DNA of 64,000 bases from Hymenobacter jejuensis (GTDB lineage: Bacteria; Bacteroidota; Bacteroidia; Cytophagales; Hymenobacteraceae): contig NZ_CP040896.1 in assembly GCF_006337165.1 (NCBI RefSeq), forward strand, positions 4,712,001 to 4,776,000, written 5' to 3'. Below, piece after piece: positions 1-6,236 of the stretch; positions within the stretch are counted from its first letter, which is position 1; every line of letters starts with the position of its first letter. The notes under the pieces were generated by a model. The model was given only the letters and a program-made list of their open reading frames with translations. It was not told the DNA's origin and ran no database searches. The translations under genes were made by a program, and so were the position numbers.

Positions 1-1
1 C

Positions 2-427
2 GACTTGCAGGTAAATCTCAAAAACGGCAAAGTATACGTGTCGTTGTCGGAGCAGCTGCTGTTCAAATCAGGCTCTACCAAAGTTGATCCCAAAGGCCAA
101 GAAGCACTCAAGAAACTGGCCACGGCCCTCAAAGGAAACCAAGACGTGAACGTACTGGTGGAAGGCCACACCGATAACGTGCCCATCGCCCGCGGCACCG
201 CCGGTATGCGCGACAACTGGGATCTGAGCGTGCTGCGCGCCACCGAAATCACGCGCATCCTGACGACGGCCGGCTTGCCAGCCAGCCAGGTAACTCCTTC
301 TGGCAGAGCACAATACTTGCCTGTCGCTACCAACGATACGCCCGCCAACAAAGCCCTGAACCGCCGCACCGAAATTATCCTGACGCCCAAGCTCGACGAG
401 CTGTTCCAGATTCTGGAGCAGAACTAG
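2..427 (+). CDS. OmpA-family C-terminal domain, 5' truncated
   Basis: The reading frame is already open at the window start, so only the last 141 residues are present and the N-terminus is missing. The visible part is an OmpA/MotB-like peptidoglycan-binding domain. Residues LLFKSGSTKVDPKG give the typical start of the fold, VEGHTDNVPI is the conserved GHTDN strand that contacts diaminopimelate, and NRRTEIILTPK is the conserved C-terminal NRRVE-type strand. Such proteins sit in the outer membrane or are lipoproteins that tie it to the peptidoglycan; some are flagellar-stator-like or gliding-associated. What precedes the domain (beta barrel, coiled coil or lipoprotein signal) cannot be seen, so the exact family remains open. 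The domain call is secure. Confidence 0.9.
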   Translation, partial: DLQVNLKNGKVYVSLSEQLLFKSGSTKVDPKGQEALKKLATALKGNQDVNVLVEGHTDNVPIARGTAGMRDNWDLSVLRATEITRILTTAGLPASQVTPSGRAQYLPVATNDTPANKALNRRTEIILTPKLDELFQILEQN

Positions 428-527
428 CGCAGGATTTACCAAGAGAAATGGTGAGGAAAACAGCCATCGAGCATGGGCTTTGCGGTTCTTGGCTACCTTA
501 CAGCTTCTCTCCCCTGTAGTTCCTGCA

Positions 528-1262
528 ATGCCTCCGTTGATTTCCTTGGGTGCTGTACTGTTGCTGCTCGGCTTGGGCATGACTTACAGCCTACAAACCG
601 GCAAGCTCACGCGCGCGGGAGCCGGCACTGGTGGGGCGCTCGGGCTATTGATTTTCCTAGGCACCGGTTATACGGGCCTGGGGCTGCTGATTTTGTTTTT
701 CTTGCTGGGCTCAGGCGCGACGGTCTGGCAACGCGCAACCAAGCAACGCTGGGGAGTAGCGGAAGCGCACCACGGCCGGCGCACCGCGGCCCAGGTAGTA
801 GCCAACGCCGGGGTGGCTGGCGCTGCGGCCTTGGTGAGTTGGGTGTTGCCCGCCCATGCTCCACTCTGCCAGCTTCTTTTGGCCGGTAGCCTGGCGGCAG
901 CCACCGCCGACACGCTCTCCTCGGAGCTGGGCACCGTCTACGGCCGCCGGTTTTATAACATCCTGACCTTGCGCCCCGATACGCGCGGCCGCGATGGCGT
1001 AGTCAGCGCCGAAGGCACGCTGTTGGGGTTAACAGGCAGCATCCTCCTAGCGGGTGTGGCCACCTTGGGCTTTGGCTGGCCCCAAGCATACAGCTTCTGG
1101 GTAGTGGCGCTGGCCGGCACGGTGGGCAACCTAGCCGATTCGGTGTTGGGAGCTACGCTCGAGCGGCGTGGCATACTTTCCAACGACGCGGTCAACCTAC
1201 TCAATACTCTTACTGGCGCCGTCACGGCTGCAGTCGGATATGCGCTACTGGGGCTCCCGTAG
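528..1262 (+). CDS. DUF92 family integral membrane protein
   Basis: A 244-residue, very hydrophobic protein with about six membrane segments. It matches the DUF92/TMEM19 family, to which the plant phytyl-phosphate kinase VTE6 belongs. Visible family features are the loop ATADTLSSELGTVYGR (about residues 126-141), the TLRPDTRGRDGVVSAEGT stretch and the NLADSVLGATLERRG stretch with conserved acidic residues. In-frame TTG at 480 would add 16 residues; ATG 528 was chosen because the hydrophobic N-terminus starts there and ATG is the usual start. It is probably a membrane enzyme acting on an isoprenoid or other lipid phosphate, but its substrate in bacteria is not known to me. It follows the OmpA gene by about 100 bases. 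Confidence 0.82.
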   Translation: MPPLISLGAVLLLLGLGMTYSLQTGKLTRAGAGTGGALGLLIFLGTGYTGLGLLILFFLLGSGATVWQRATKQRWGVAEAHHGRRTAAQVVANAGVAGAAALVSWVLPAHAPLCQLLLAGSLAAATADTLSSELGTVYGRRFYNILTLRPDTRGRDGVVSAEGTLLGLTGSILLAGVATLGFGWPQAYSFWVVALAGTVGNLADSVLGATLERRGILSNDAVNLLNTLTGAVTAAVGYALLGLP

Positions 1263-1279
1263 GTTCTGAAACAATGGAT

Positions 1280-1331
1280 GGTCCGCGAGGCATTTCCTGC
1301 CGGTGAAACTAAAACCGGTAGCGCGCGGACC
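1280..1331. repeat. Nested inverted repeat after DUF92 gene
   Basis: GGTCCGCG at 1280-1287 pairs perfectly with CGCGGACC at 1324-1331, and inside it CCGGT (1300-1304) pairs with ACCGG (1314-1318). It lies 18 bases past the DUF92 stop codon. There is no T-run after it, so it is not a standard intrinsic terminator; it may be an mRNA 3'-end structure or a small REP-type element. Confidence 0.4.
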
Positions 1332-1495
1332 GCCCAGCACTATTCTCTTGATTGGCAACAGGTTAGCCAAGTCGCTTCTTGCCGATAGCCGAAGTAATAT
1401 CCTCTGGCTATGGACATAGCACTAGGGTTAAGCGAATTTACCAACCCGCTTTCAGCCAGCCTTCCTACTATCTGCTTCTATTGCTGATGCACCGC

Positions 1496-1618
1496 CTACG
1501 TGCGGAGCCACCAAACCAGACCTGCTCCCAGCATCAGGAAAATAAACAACAGCACCAACGCAGTGCGTACGGTGCCCCACTTGAGACTATACTCAACCCT
1601 TCTTCGCTCGTACCTCAT
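1496..1618 (-). CDS. Possible 40-residue single-pass membrane peptide
   Basis: A short ATG-to-TAG frame. The translated peptide starts MRYERRRVEYSLKW, strongly basic, followed by a hydrophobic stretch TALVLLFIFLMLGAGLVWW (residues 19-37) and ends LRT. This is the layout of a small inner-membrane protein with its N-terminus held in the cytoplasm by positive charge. Codon use in the hydrophobic part (CTG, GTG, TTG, CGC) fits the GC-rich genes nearby. A second frame of similar design lies 73 bases upstream on the same strand. I do not recognise a family; it may instead be a remnant of a decayed gene. Confidence 0.35.
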   Translation of the reverse strand: MRYERRRVEYSLKWGTVRTALVLLFIFLMLGAGLVWWLRT

Positions 1619-1691
1619 ACACAATACTATACAGCGGAATTTCCGAAAAGGTTTGCGGGCCGTTCCTGCTAGTGCCGGGGCCTTTTTTCTT

Positions 1692-1823
1692 CTATTTTTC
1701 GCGCAGCCGCCGCCGCTCCATCAACACAAACAAAACCAGTGCGAGCGCAAATAGAAGGAAGGTTTTCAGCCGCACATCTGCGAGTGAACCTATTTTAACA
1801 AACGTATAAAAGAACCTTTTCAC
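1692..1823 (-). CDS. Possible 43-residue membrane peptide, GTG start
   Basis: A short frame from GTG at 1823 to TAG at 1692. The peptide begins MKRFFYTFVKIGSLADVRLK, then TFLLFALALVLFVLM (residues 21-35) and a very basic tail ERRRLREK. One transmembrane helix is evident. The frame is open for a further 15 codons upstream without an ATG, so it could also be the 3' end of a broken gene. It forms a same-strand pair with the 40-residue peptide at 1496-1618, and both have a basic patch next to one hydrophobic helix. No known family recognised. Confidence 0.3.
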   Translation of the reverse strand: MKRFFYTFVKIGSLADVRLKTFLLFALALVLFVLMERRRLREK

Positions 1824-2095
1824 CGAGTTCGAGTCAACATACCGAGAACATAAGGTAACTCATAAAATCCGAACAAGCCCACATAACTTATTGAATTTAA
1901 ATTGCTTATACATTCACAACCCGCATTAGGCGGTGTGGGCCCTCTGCTTTTCCGCCGCCACGTTGAACAGGGCTGCGAAGCCCTACTGCCAGTAAAATTC
2001 GGCGCGCTTAACCTCTCAGACTTTCTACATAGCGCGAATACCCGGCCACCGAAGCAGTAGTGTGAGCAAGCATGGAGCTAGGCAAACATGAACAG

Positions 2096-2111
2096 TTGTA
2101 CATATGAACAA
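2096..2111. promoter_or_regulatory. Candidate ArsR-type operator
   Basis: TTGTACATATGAACAA is a 16-base palindrome around a central CATATG with only one mismatched pair. It lies directly in front of the ATG at 2112 of the ArsR-family gene. A similar ATGAA...TTCAT inverted repeat occurs at 2484-2499 in front of tauE. Autoregulation through such a site is usual for this family; the assignment here is inference from position and symmetry. Confidence 0.45.
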
Positions 2112-2456
2112 ATGACCATACATTTGCAGCAGAAGATGACACCTCCCATCCCCGCTTCTATCGACCTGAACCTTTCCATTGAAAAGATGGAAAAGGTGGC
2201 CTTCATTCTCAAAACGACGGCCCACCCCACCCGTATTGCCATCGTGCAACTGCTGGCCGCGCAGAAAAGTATGTCGGTCAACGACATCAGCGAAAAGCTG
2301 GGGGTGGAACAAAGCCTAGCCTCGCACCACCTCTCGGGCATGAAGCTCAAAGGCATCCTGAGCAGCCACCGCGACGGCAAAAACGTGTTTTATTCGCTGA
2401 AAATGCGCGAAGTGATCGATGTGATCCAGTGCTTGGCCGCCTGCACATTTCTGTAA
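2112..2456 (+). CDS. ArsR/SmtB-family repressor, probable persulfide sensor
   Basis: A winged-helix regulator of 114 residues. Helix-turn-helix residues MSVNDISEKLGVEQSLASHH and the wing RDGKNVFYSLK are typical of ArsR/SmtB proteins. Metal-binding motifs of the ArsR (CxC) or SmtB type are absent; instead the last helix carries Cys107 and Cys111 (CLAAC). Known relatives BigR, SqrR and YgaV sense reactive sulfur with two cysteines, but the usual one in the alpha-2 region (ILCHL in BigR) is IVQLL here, so the cysteine pair is arranged differently. The adjoining sulfur genes make persulfide sensing the likely role. In-frame ATGs exist at 2088 and 2136; 2112 was chosen because it leaves the palindrome at 2096-2111 outside the coding sequence, but 2088 is possible. 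Confidence 0.85.
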   Translation: MTIHLQQKMTPPIPASIDLNLSIEKMEKVAFILKTTAHPTRIAIVQLLAAQKSMSVNDISEKLGVEQSLASHHLSGMKLKGILSSHRDGKNVFYSLKMREVIDVIQCLAACTFL

Positions 2457-2483
2457 GAAGCAAGGCATTTTTTAGCGCAATAC

Positions 2484-2499
2484 ATGAACACCCATTCAT
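2484..2499. promoter_or_regulatory. Inverted repeat between arsR-type gene and tauE
   Basis: ATGAACACCCATTCAT has 5-base arms ATGAA/TTCAT. It shares the ATGAACA string with two sites at the start of the regulator gene (2088 and 2104), so it may be a second binding site of the same repressor that controls an internal promoter. This is inference only. Confidence 0.3.
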
Positions 2500-2524
2500 A
2501 ATTTCATACGTTCTTCCACCCCGC

Positions 2525-3343
2525 ATGCTTCATTATTTCGGCTACTTCGCCGCCATTTTTATTGGCCTCTCCCTGGGCATCATGGGCGGCGGCGGCTCCA
2601 TCCTGACGGTGCCGGTGCTGGTGTACTTAATGGGCGTGAGCCCGGTGCTGAGCACGGCTTACTCCTTGTTTGTGGTGGGCTCCACGGCGGCGGTGGGGGC
2701 TTCGGGCTACTTCCGCAAAGGAATGGTGTCGGTGAAAACGGCCGTGGTGTTTTTGCTGCCTTCGTTAGCGGCCGTGTTTTTGGTACGCAAAGTCTTGCTG
2801 CCCGCCATCCCGCACGAATTGTTCACAGTAGGTAAGATGGTGTTTACCAAAGACTTGCTGGTGTTGGTGGCCTTCGCCGTGCTGATGGTAGTAGCGGCCA
2901 CCTCCATGATTCGCAGCCAGCAGGCCGAAACGATACTTGATGAAGAGCTGCACCACAAGCACGCCTTCAATTACTTTCTCATCTTGGGCATCGGTCTGGT
3001 GGTGGGTCTGCTCACGGGCTTTGTAGGTGCGGGCGGCGGCTTTCTGATTATTCCGGCCCTGGTGCTGGGCGCGCGGCTGCCCATGAAGCTGGCCGTGGGC
3101 ACATCGCTGGCCATCATTGCCTTAAACTCCCTGATCGGCTTTACGGGCGATCTGAGCGCGGGCACGCCCATCGCCTGGGCGTTTCTGCTGGGTTTTCTGG
3201 CTTTTGCCCTGGGCGGCATTGTGCTGGGCACTTACCTAGCCCGCTTTATTCCAGGGGCTAAGCTCAAGCCGGCTTTCGGCTGGTTCACGCTAGGTATGGG
3301 GACTTTCATCTTACTGCGGGAGCTGGTTTTTATCCATAAGTAA
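2525..3343 (+). CDS. TauE/SafE family sulfite/sulfur-compound exporter
   Basis: A 272-residue membrane protein with about eight transmembrane segments in two repeats. Each repeat carries the family's glycine-rich motif: SLGIMGGGGSILTVPVLVYL near residue 16 and GLLTGFVGAGGGFLIIPALV near residue 160. TauE/SafE proteins export sulfite, sulfoacetate or thiosulfate-type anions through the inner membrane. In the staphylococcal cst operon a TauE protein accompanies a CstB persulfide dioxygenase, and the same pairing occurs here, which suggests export of sulfite made by the downstream enzyme. Upstream in-frame start codons overlap the regulator gene; ATG 2525 fits the start of the first hydrophobic segment. 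Confidence 0.88.
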   Translation: MLHYFGYFAAIFIGLSLGIMGGGGSILTVPVLVYLMGVSPVLSTAYSLFVVGSTAAVGASGYFRKGMVSVKTAVVFLLPSLAAVFLVRKVLLPAIPHELFTVGKMVFTKDLLVLVAFAVLMVVAATSMIRSQQAETILDEELHHKHAFNYFLILGIGLVVGLLTGFVGAGGGFLIIPALVLGARLPMKLAVGTSLAIIALNSLIGFTGDLSAGTPIAWAFLLGFLAFALGGIVLGTYLARFIPGAKLKPAFGWFTLGMGTFILLRELVFIHK

Positions 3344-3397
3344 CTATCTGATTACAAGTTATTTACATAACCAAAACTCTTTACTTCGGAAGTTTCC

Positions 3398-4753
3398 ATG
3401 AAAATCGAACAGTTTGAAGACAAGGGCTTAGCGCATTTTTCCTACGCTATCCTGAGCGAATGCGCCCGCGAAATTGTGCTCATCGACCCGGCCCGTGACC
3501 CGCAGCCGTATTATGACTTTGCAAAGGCCCACGACGCCACCATCATCAGCGTCATCGAGACACACCCGCATGCCGATTTCGTGTCTTCACACCTAGAGAT
3601 TGCCCAGCAGACCGGCGCGACCATTCGCGTGAGCAAGCTGCTCGGAGCTGACTACGCCCACGAACCATTTGACGAGGGCAACGCCTTTACCGTTGGCAAA
3701 CTCACTTTCTGGGCCCTGAATACCCCTGGCCACTCGCCAGACTCGATCAGCATTGTGCTCAGCCGCGAGGGACAGGACGTGGCCGTGTTTACGGGCGATA
3801 CGCTTTTCATCGGGGATGTGGGCCGCCCTGACCTGCGCGAGAAAGCCGGCAACCTGACGGCCAAACGCGAAGAGCTGGCCCGCCAGATGTACCACTCGCT
3901 GCGCGAAAAGCTGATGGTGCTCGAAGCCGACGTGCTGGTGTACCCGGCCCACGGCGCGGGCAGCCTCTGCGGTAAGGCGCTCAGCGGAGCCAACAGCAGC
4001 ACCATCGGGGCCGAAAAAGCCGGCAACTACGCCCTACGTCCGATGAGCGAGGAGGATTTCGTGAAGGAACTGCTGGCCGATCAGCCTTTCATTCCTAAGT
4101 ACTTCGGCTACGACGTGGCCCTCAACAAAGCCGGTGCCCCGGCCTACGCTCCGAGCGTGCAGCAAGTGAAGCGCTTGGCAACTGGCGCGCCCCTGGAGCC
4201 CAGTGTGCTGGTGGTGGACACACGCCCCGAAGCCGAGTTCAAGCAAGGGCACGTGACCGGCGCGCTTAACATTCAGCAAGGCGGCAAATTTGAAACCTGG
4301 CTGGGCTCCATCGTGGGGCCCGAAGAGTCGTTTTATTTAGTAGCGGCTGACGAAAAGAATCTGGAAAATCTGATTCGGAAAACGGCCAAAATCGGCTACG
4401 AGGCCCTGATTAAAGGCGCGCTGATAGGCTCACCTTCGGCCGAAGCCACGCTGCCGCAGCTTGACGTGAACGCCTTCCGTAGGCACCCGGAAAACTATAC
4501 CGTTGTCGACATCCGCAATGCCGCGGAAGCCAAAGCGGAGCCTTTGTTTGAAGGCGCGCTGAACATCCCCTTGCCCGAATTGCGCGAGCGAGCCGGAGAA
4601 ATTCCGGCCGGTAAGCCAGTGGTGGTCCATTGTGCCGGCGGCTACCGCTCCGCCGCCGGTGCTAGCATCGTGGCCCCGGTTCTGCCTGCTACGCGGGTGT
4701 TCGACTTAGGCGAAGCGGTAAAGTCCTTCCAGCCGACTGCGGTCATTTACTAA
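3398..4753 (+). CDS. CstB-like persulfide dioxygenase-rhodanese fusion
   Basis: A 451-residue, three-domain protein. Residues 1-245 form a metallo-beta-lactamase fold with the metal motif THPHADFVSSH (His56, His58, Asp60), FTGDTLFIGDVGRPDL and YPAHGAGSLCGK, as in ETHE1-type persulfide dioxygenases. Residues about 255-350 are a rhodanese-like domain in which the catalytic cysteine is missing (FYLVAADEK), so it should be inactive. Residues about 355-451 form a second rhodanese domain with active Cys412 in HCAGGYRSA. Size and order match staphylococcal CstB (about 444 residues), which oxidises low-molecular-weight persulfides to sulfite and thiosulfate in the cytoplasm. It follows tauE by 54 bases in a probable operon. 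No sulfide:quinone oxidoreductase is present in this window. Confidence 0.88.
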   Translation: MKIEQFEDKGLAHFSYAILSECAREIVLIDPARDPQPYYDFAKAHDATIISVIETHPHADFVSSHLEIAQQTGATIRVSKLLGADYAHEPFDEGNAFTVGKLTFWALNTPGHSPDSISIVLSREGQDVAVFTGDTLFIGDVGRPDLREKAGNLTAKREELARQMYHSLREKLMVLEADVLVYPAHGAGSLCGKALSGANSSTIGAEKAGNYALRPMSEEDFVKELLADQPFIPKYFGYDVALNKAGAPAYAPSVQQVKRLATGAPLEPSVLVVDTRPEAEFKQGHVTGALNIQQGGKFETWLGSIVGPEESFYLVAADEKNLENLIRKTAKIGYEALIKGALIGSPSAEATLPQLDVNAFRRHPENYTVVDIRNAAEAKAEPLFEGALNIPLPELRERAGEIPAGKPVVVHCAGGYRSAAGASIVAPVLPATRVFDLGEAVKSFQPTAVIY

Positions 4754-4795
4754 AGATCTCATTAACTGAGATTTATAAAACGCCATCAGCATACC

Positions 4796-5131
4796 ATGTT
4801 TGACTTTTTGAAATCATCTTCGAATTACCAGAACCTGACACCCGCTCAATTTGCCGAAGGACTGCGTGAACCCGGCGCAGTGCTGCTTGATGTGCGCCGC
4901 CCCGATGAGTTTGCCGCGGGCCATCTGCCGGGCGCCCTCAACCTCGACGTGACGGCCCCGGATTTCGCGCAGCGCGTGGCCGCCCTCGACAAAACCCAGC
5001 CTACTTACGTGTACTGCCGCAGCGGCGCCCGCTCCGCAAACGCCGCAGGCCAGATCGGTTCGGCAGGCTTTGCGCACGTGCGCAATCTGCTCGGGGGCGT
5101 GCTCGACTGGCCCGAACCGCAGGTGCGCTAG
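4796..5131 (+). CDS. Single-domain rhodanese sulfurtransferase
   Basis: A cytoplasmic rhodanese of 111 residues. LLDVRRPDEFAAGHLPGALN is the conserved N-terminal motif, and the catalytic Cys74 lies in the loop YCRSGARS, the six-residue loop typical of sulfane-sulfur transferases of the GlpE/PspE type. The end NLLGGVLDWPEP corresponds to the usual GG...W C-terminus. It is placed 42 bases after the dioxygenase fusion and 33 bases before a YeeE protein, so it most likely passes persulfide sulfur between the transporter and the dioxygenase. It is complete, with no sign of truncation. Confidence 0.9.
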   Translation: MFDFLKSSSNYQNLTPAQFAEGLREPGAVLLDVRRPDEFAAGHLPGALNLDVTAPDFAQRVAALDKTQPTYVYCRSGARSANAAGQIGSAGFAHVRNLLGGVLDWPEPQVR

Positions 5132-5164
5132 CCTCTCCCTATTTCCTTCCCGAATTTCTAGTGC

Positions 5165-5725
5165 ATGCTTGACCTACTCCGCCAGCCGTGGCCTTGGTAC
5201 GTGGCTGGCCCCCTGATCGGGCTGACTGTGCCTGCGCTGCTACTCGTTGGCAACAAAGCGTTGGGTATCAGCAGCTCGCTTCGCCACATGTGCGCGGCCT
5301 GCGTACCGGCCAACATTCCTTTTCTGACTTACAACTGGCGCGCCGAAAGCTGGAACCTGTGGTTTGTGCTCGGCATTGCCCTTGGCGGCTTTGTGGGCTA
5401 CCGCGTGTTGGGGCACCCCGACGTAGTGGCCATTTCGCCCGACACCGTCCGCGACTTGCAAGCGCAAATGCACCTGACCGATTTTTCGGGCCTGCTACCC
5501 AAAGAGCTGTTTGCTATTGAGAACTTAGCCAACTGGAAAGGCTGGGTATTTCTGGTGCTGGGCGGCTTTTTGGTAGGCTTTGGCACGCGCTACGCCGGGG
5601 GCTGCACCTCGGGCCACGCCATTTCGGGACTATCAAATTTGCAGTGGGTGTCGCTGGTAGCCGTGGTTGGTTTCTTCGCGGGCGGTCTGCTGATGACGTG
5701 GGTCATTTATCCGCTGTTATTTTAA
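5165..5725 (+). CDS. YeeE/YedE family sulfur-compound transporter, first half
   Basis: A 186-residue protein with about four to five membrane helices. The motif [16 protein letters not shown] (near residue 140) is the conserved CTSGH signature of YeeE/YedE proteins, which take up thiosulfate through conserved cysteines. A further cysteine pair, MCAACVPAN, lies near residue 43. The next gene encodes a second, shorter YeeE-type protein, so the pair probably acts as two half-transporters, an arrangement common in Bacteroidota and Proteobacteria near ArsR and persulfide dioxygenase genes. The start ATG 5165 has in-phase hydrophobic sequence right after it. Confidence 0.85.
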   Translation: MLDLLRQPWPWYVAGPLIGLTVPALLLVGNKALGISSSLRHMCAACVPANIPFLTYNWRAESWNLWFVLGIALGGFVGYRVLGHPDVVAISPDTVRDLQAQMHLTDFSGLLPKELFAIENLANWKGWVFLVLGGFLVGFGTRYAGGCTSGHAISGLSNLQWVSLVAVVGFFAGGLLMTWVIYPLLF

Positions 5726-5738
5726 TTCGGGCTGCGCC

Positions 5739-6149
5739 ATGAAAAAGAGTAAGTACTTGACACTGGGCACGTTATTCGGCATTATCCTAACCAAGAGCGA
5801 AGTGATCAGCTGGTTCCGGATTCAGGAGATGTTTCGATTTCAGAGCTTCCATATGTATGGCATAATCGGCTCGGCCATCGTGGTAGGGCTGCTCTCCATT
5901 CAGCTCATCAAGCGCAACCGGCTCAAAACCATCCACGGCGAGCCCATCACCCTCACCAATAAAAAATTCACCCACGGCACCTGGATCGGGGGCCTTATCT
6001 TCGGGTTAGGCTGGGCCCTGACGGGTGCCTGCCCCGGCCCGCTGTTTGCCCAACTCGGCAGCGGTGTGGCCTCGGCCGCCGTGCTGATTGTGGCTGCCCT
6101 GGCGGGCACTTGGACCTACAGCGCCCTGCGCGACAAACTGCCCCTGTAG
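5739..6149 (+). CDS. YeeE/YedE family (DUF6691) membrane protein, second half
   Basis: A 136-residue protein with about four membrane helices, 13 bases downstream of the first YeeE gene. FGLGWALTGACPGPLFAQLGSG near residues 88-110 is the conserved signature of this half, with one cysteine in GACPGP that is expected to hold or relay sulfane sulfur. It is the last gene of the sulfur operon and is followed by a small inverted repeat at 6202-6218 and a convergent gene. Substrate (thiosulfate or another sulfur anion) is inferred from the family. Confidence 0.85.
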   Translation: MKKSKYLTLGTLFGIILTKSEVISWFRIQEMFRFQSFHMYGIIGSAIVVGLLSIQLIKRNRLKTIHGEPITLTNKKFTHGTWIGGLIFGLGWALTGACPGPLFAQLGSGVASAAVLIVAALAGTWTYSALRDKLPL

Positions 6150-6201
6150 CTCCCGACGACAGAGAACACATCATGCAGCAATCCGGGAATTAGCGACCCA
6201 C

Positions 6202-6218
6202 CTATAAATACTTTATAG
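6202..6218. terminator. Small hairpin at convergent gene ends
   Basis: CTATAAA (6202-6208) pairs with TTTATAG (6212-6218) around a 3-base loop. It lies between the stop codons of the sulfur operon and of the oppositely oriented glycosidase-like gene, so it could end transcription from both sides. The stem is short and AT-only, so the call is weak. Confidence 0.3.
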
Positions 6219-6236
6219 TCAATCGCTTATGTAATG

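Larger units (their letters stand above)
1263..2087. other. Gene-poor spacer between DUF92 gene and sulfur operon
   Basis: About 825 bases without a convincing long gene. It holds a nested inverted repeat just after the DUF92 gene and two very short minus-strand ORFs that encode single-pass membrane peptides (listed separately). The last 250 bases are AT-rich and probably contain the promoter of the downstream ArsR gene, although I could not place -33/-7 boxes with confidence. Longer plus-strand frames here have no recognisable protein features. Confidence 0.5.

Noticed and set aside
1379-1754. Plus-strand frames of 84-97 codons in the first spacer
   Set aside because: They overlap each other in different frames, have no protein-like features, and the minus strand gives better small candidates.
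3398-4753. CstB-like protein as a plain glyoxalase II
   Set aside because: The metal motif has Asp-Phe instead of Asp-His, the GRPD segment is of the ETHE1 type, and two rhodanese domains follow, which fits persulfide dioxygenase and not glyoxalase II.
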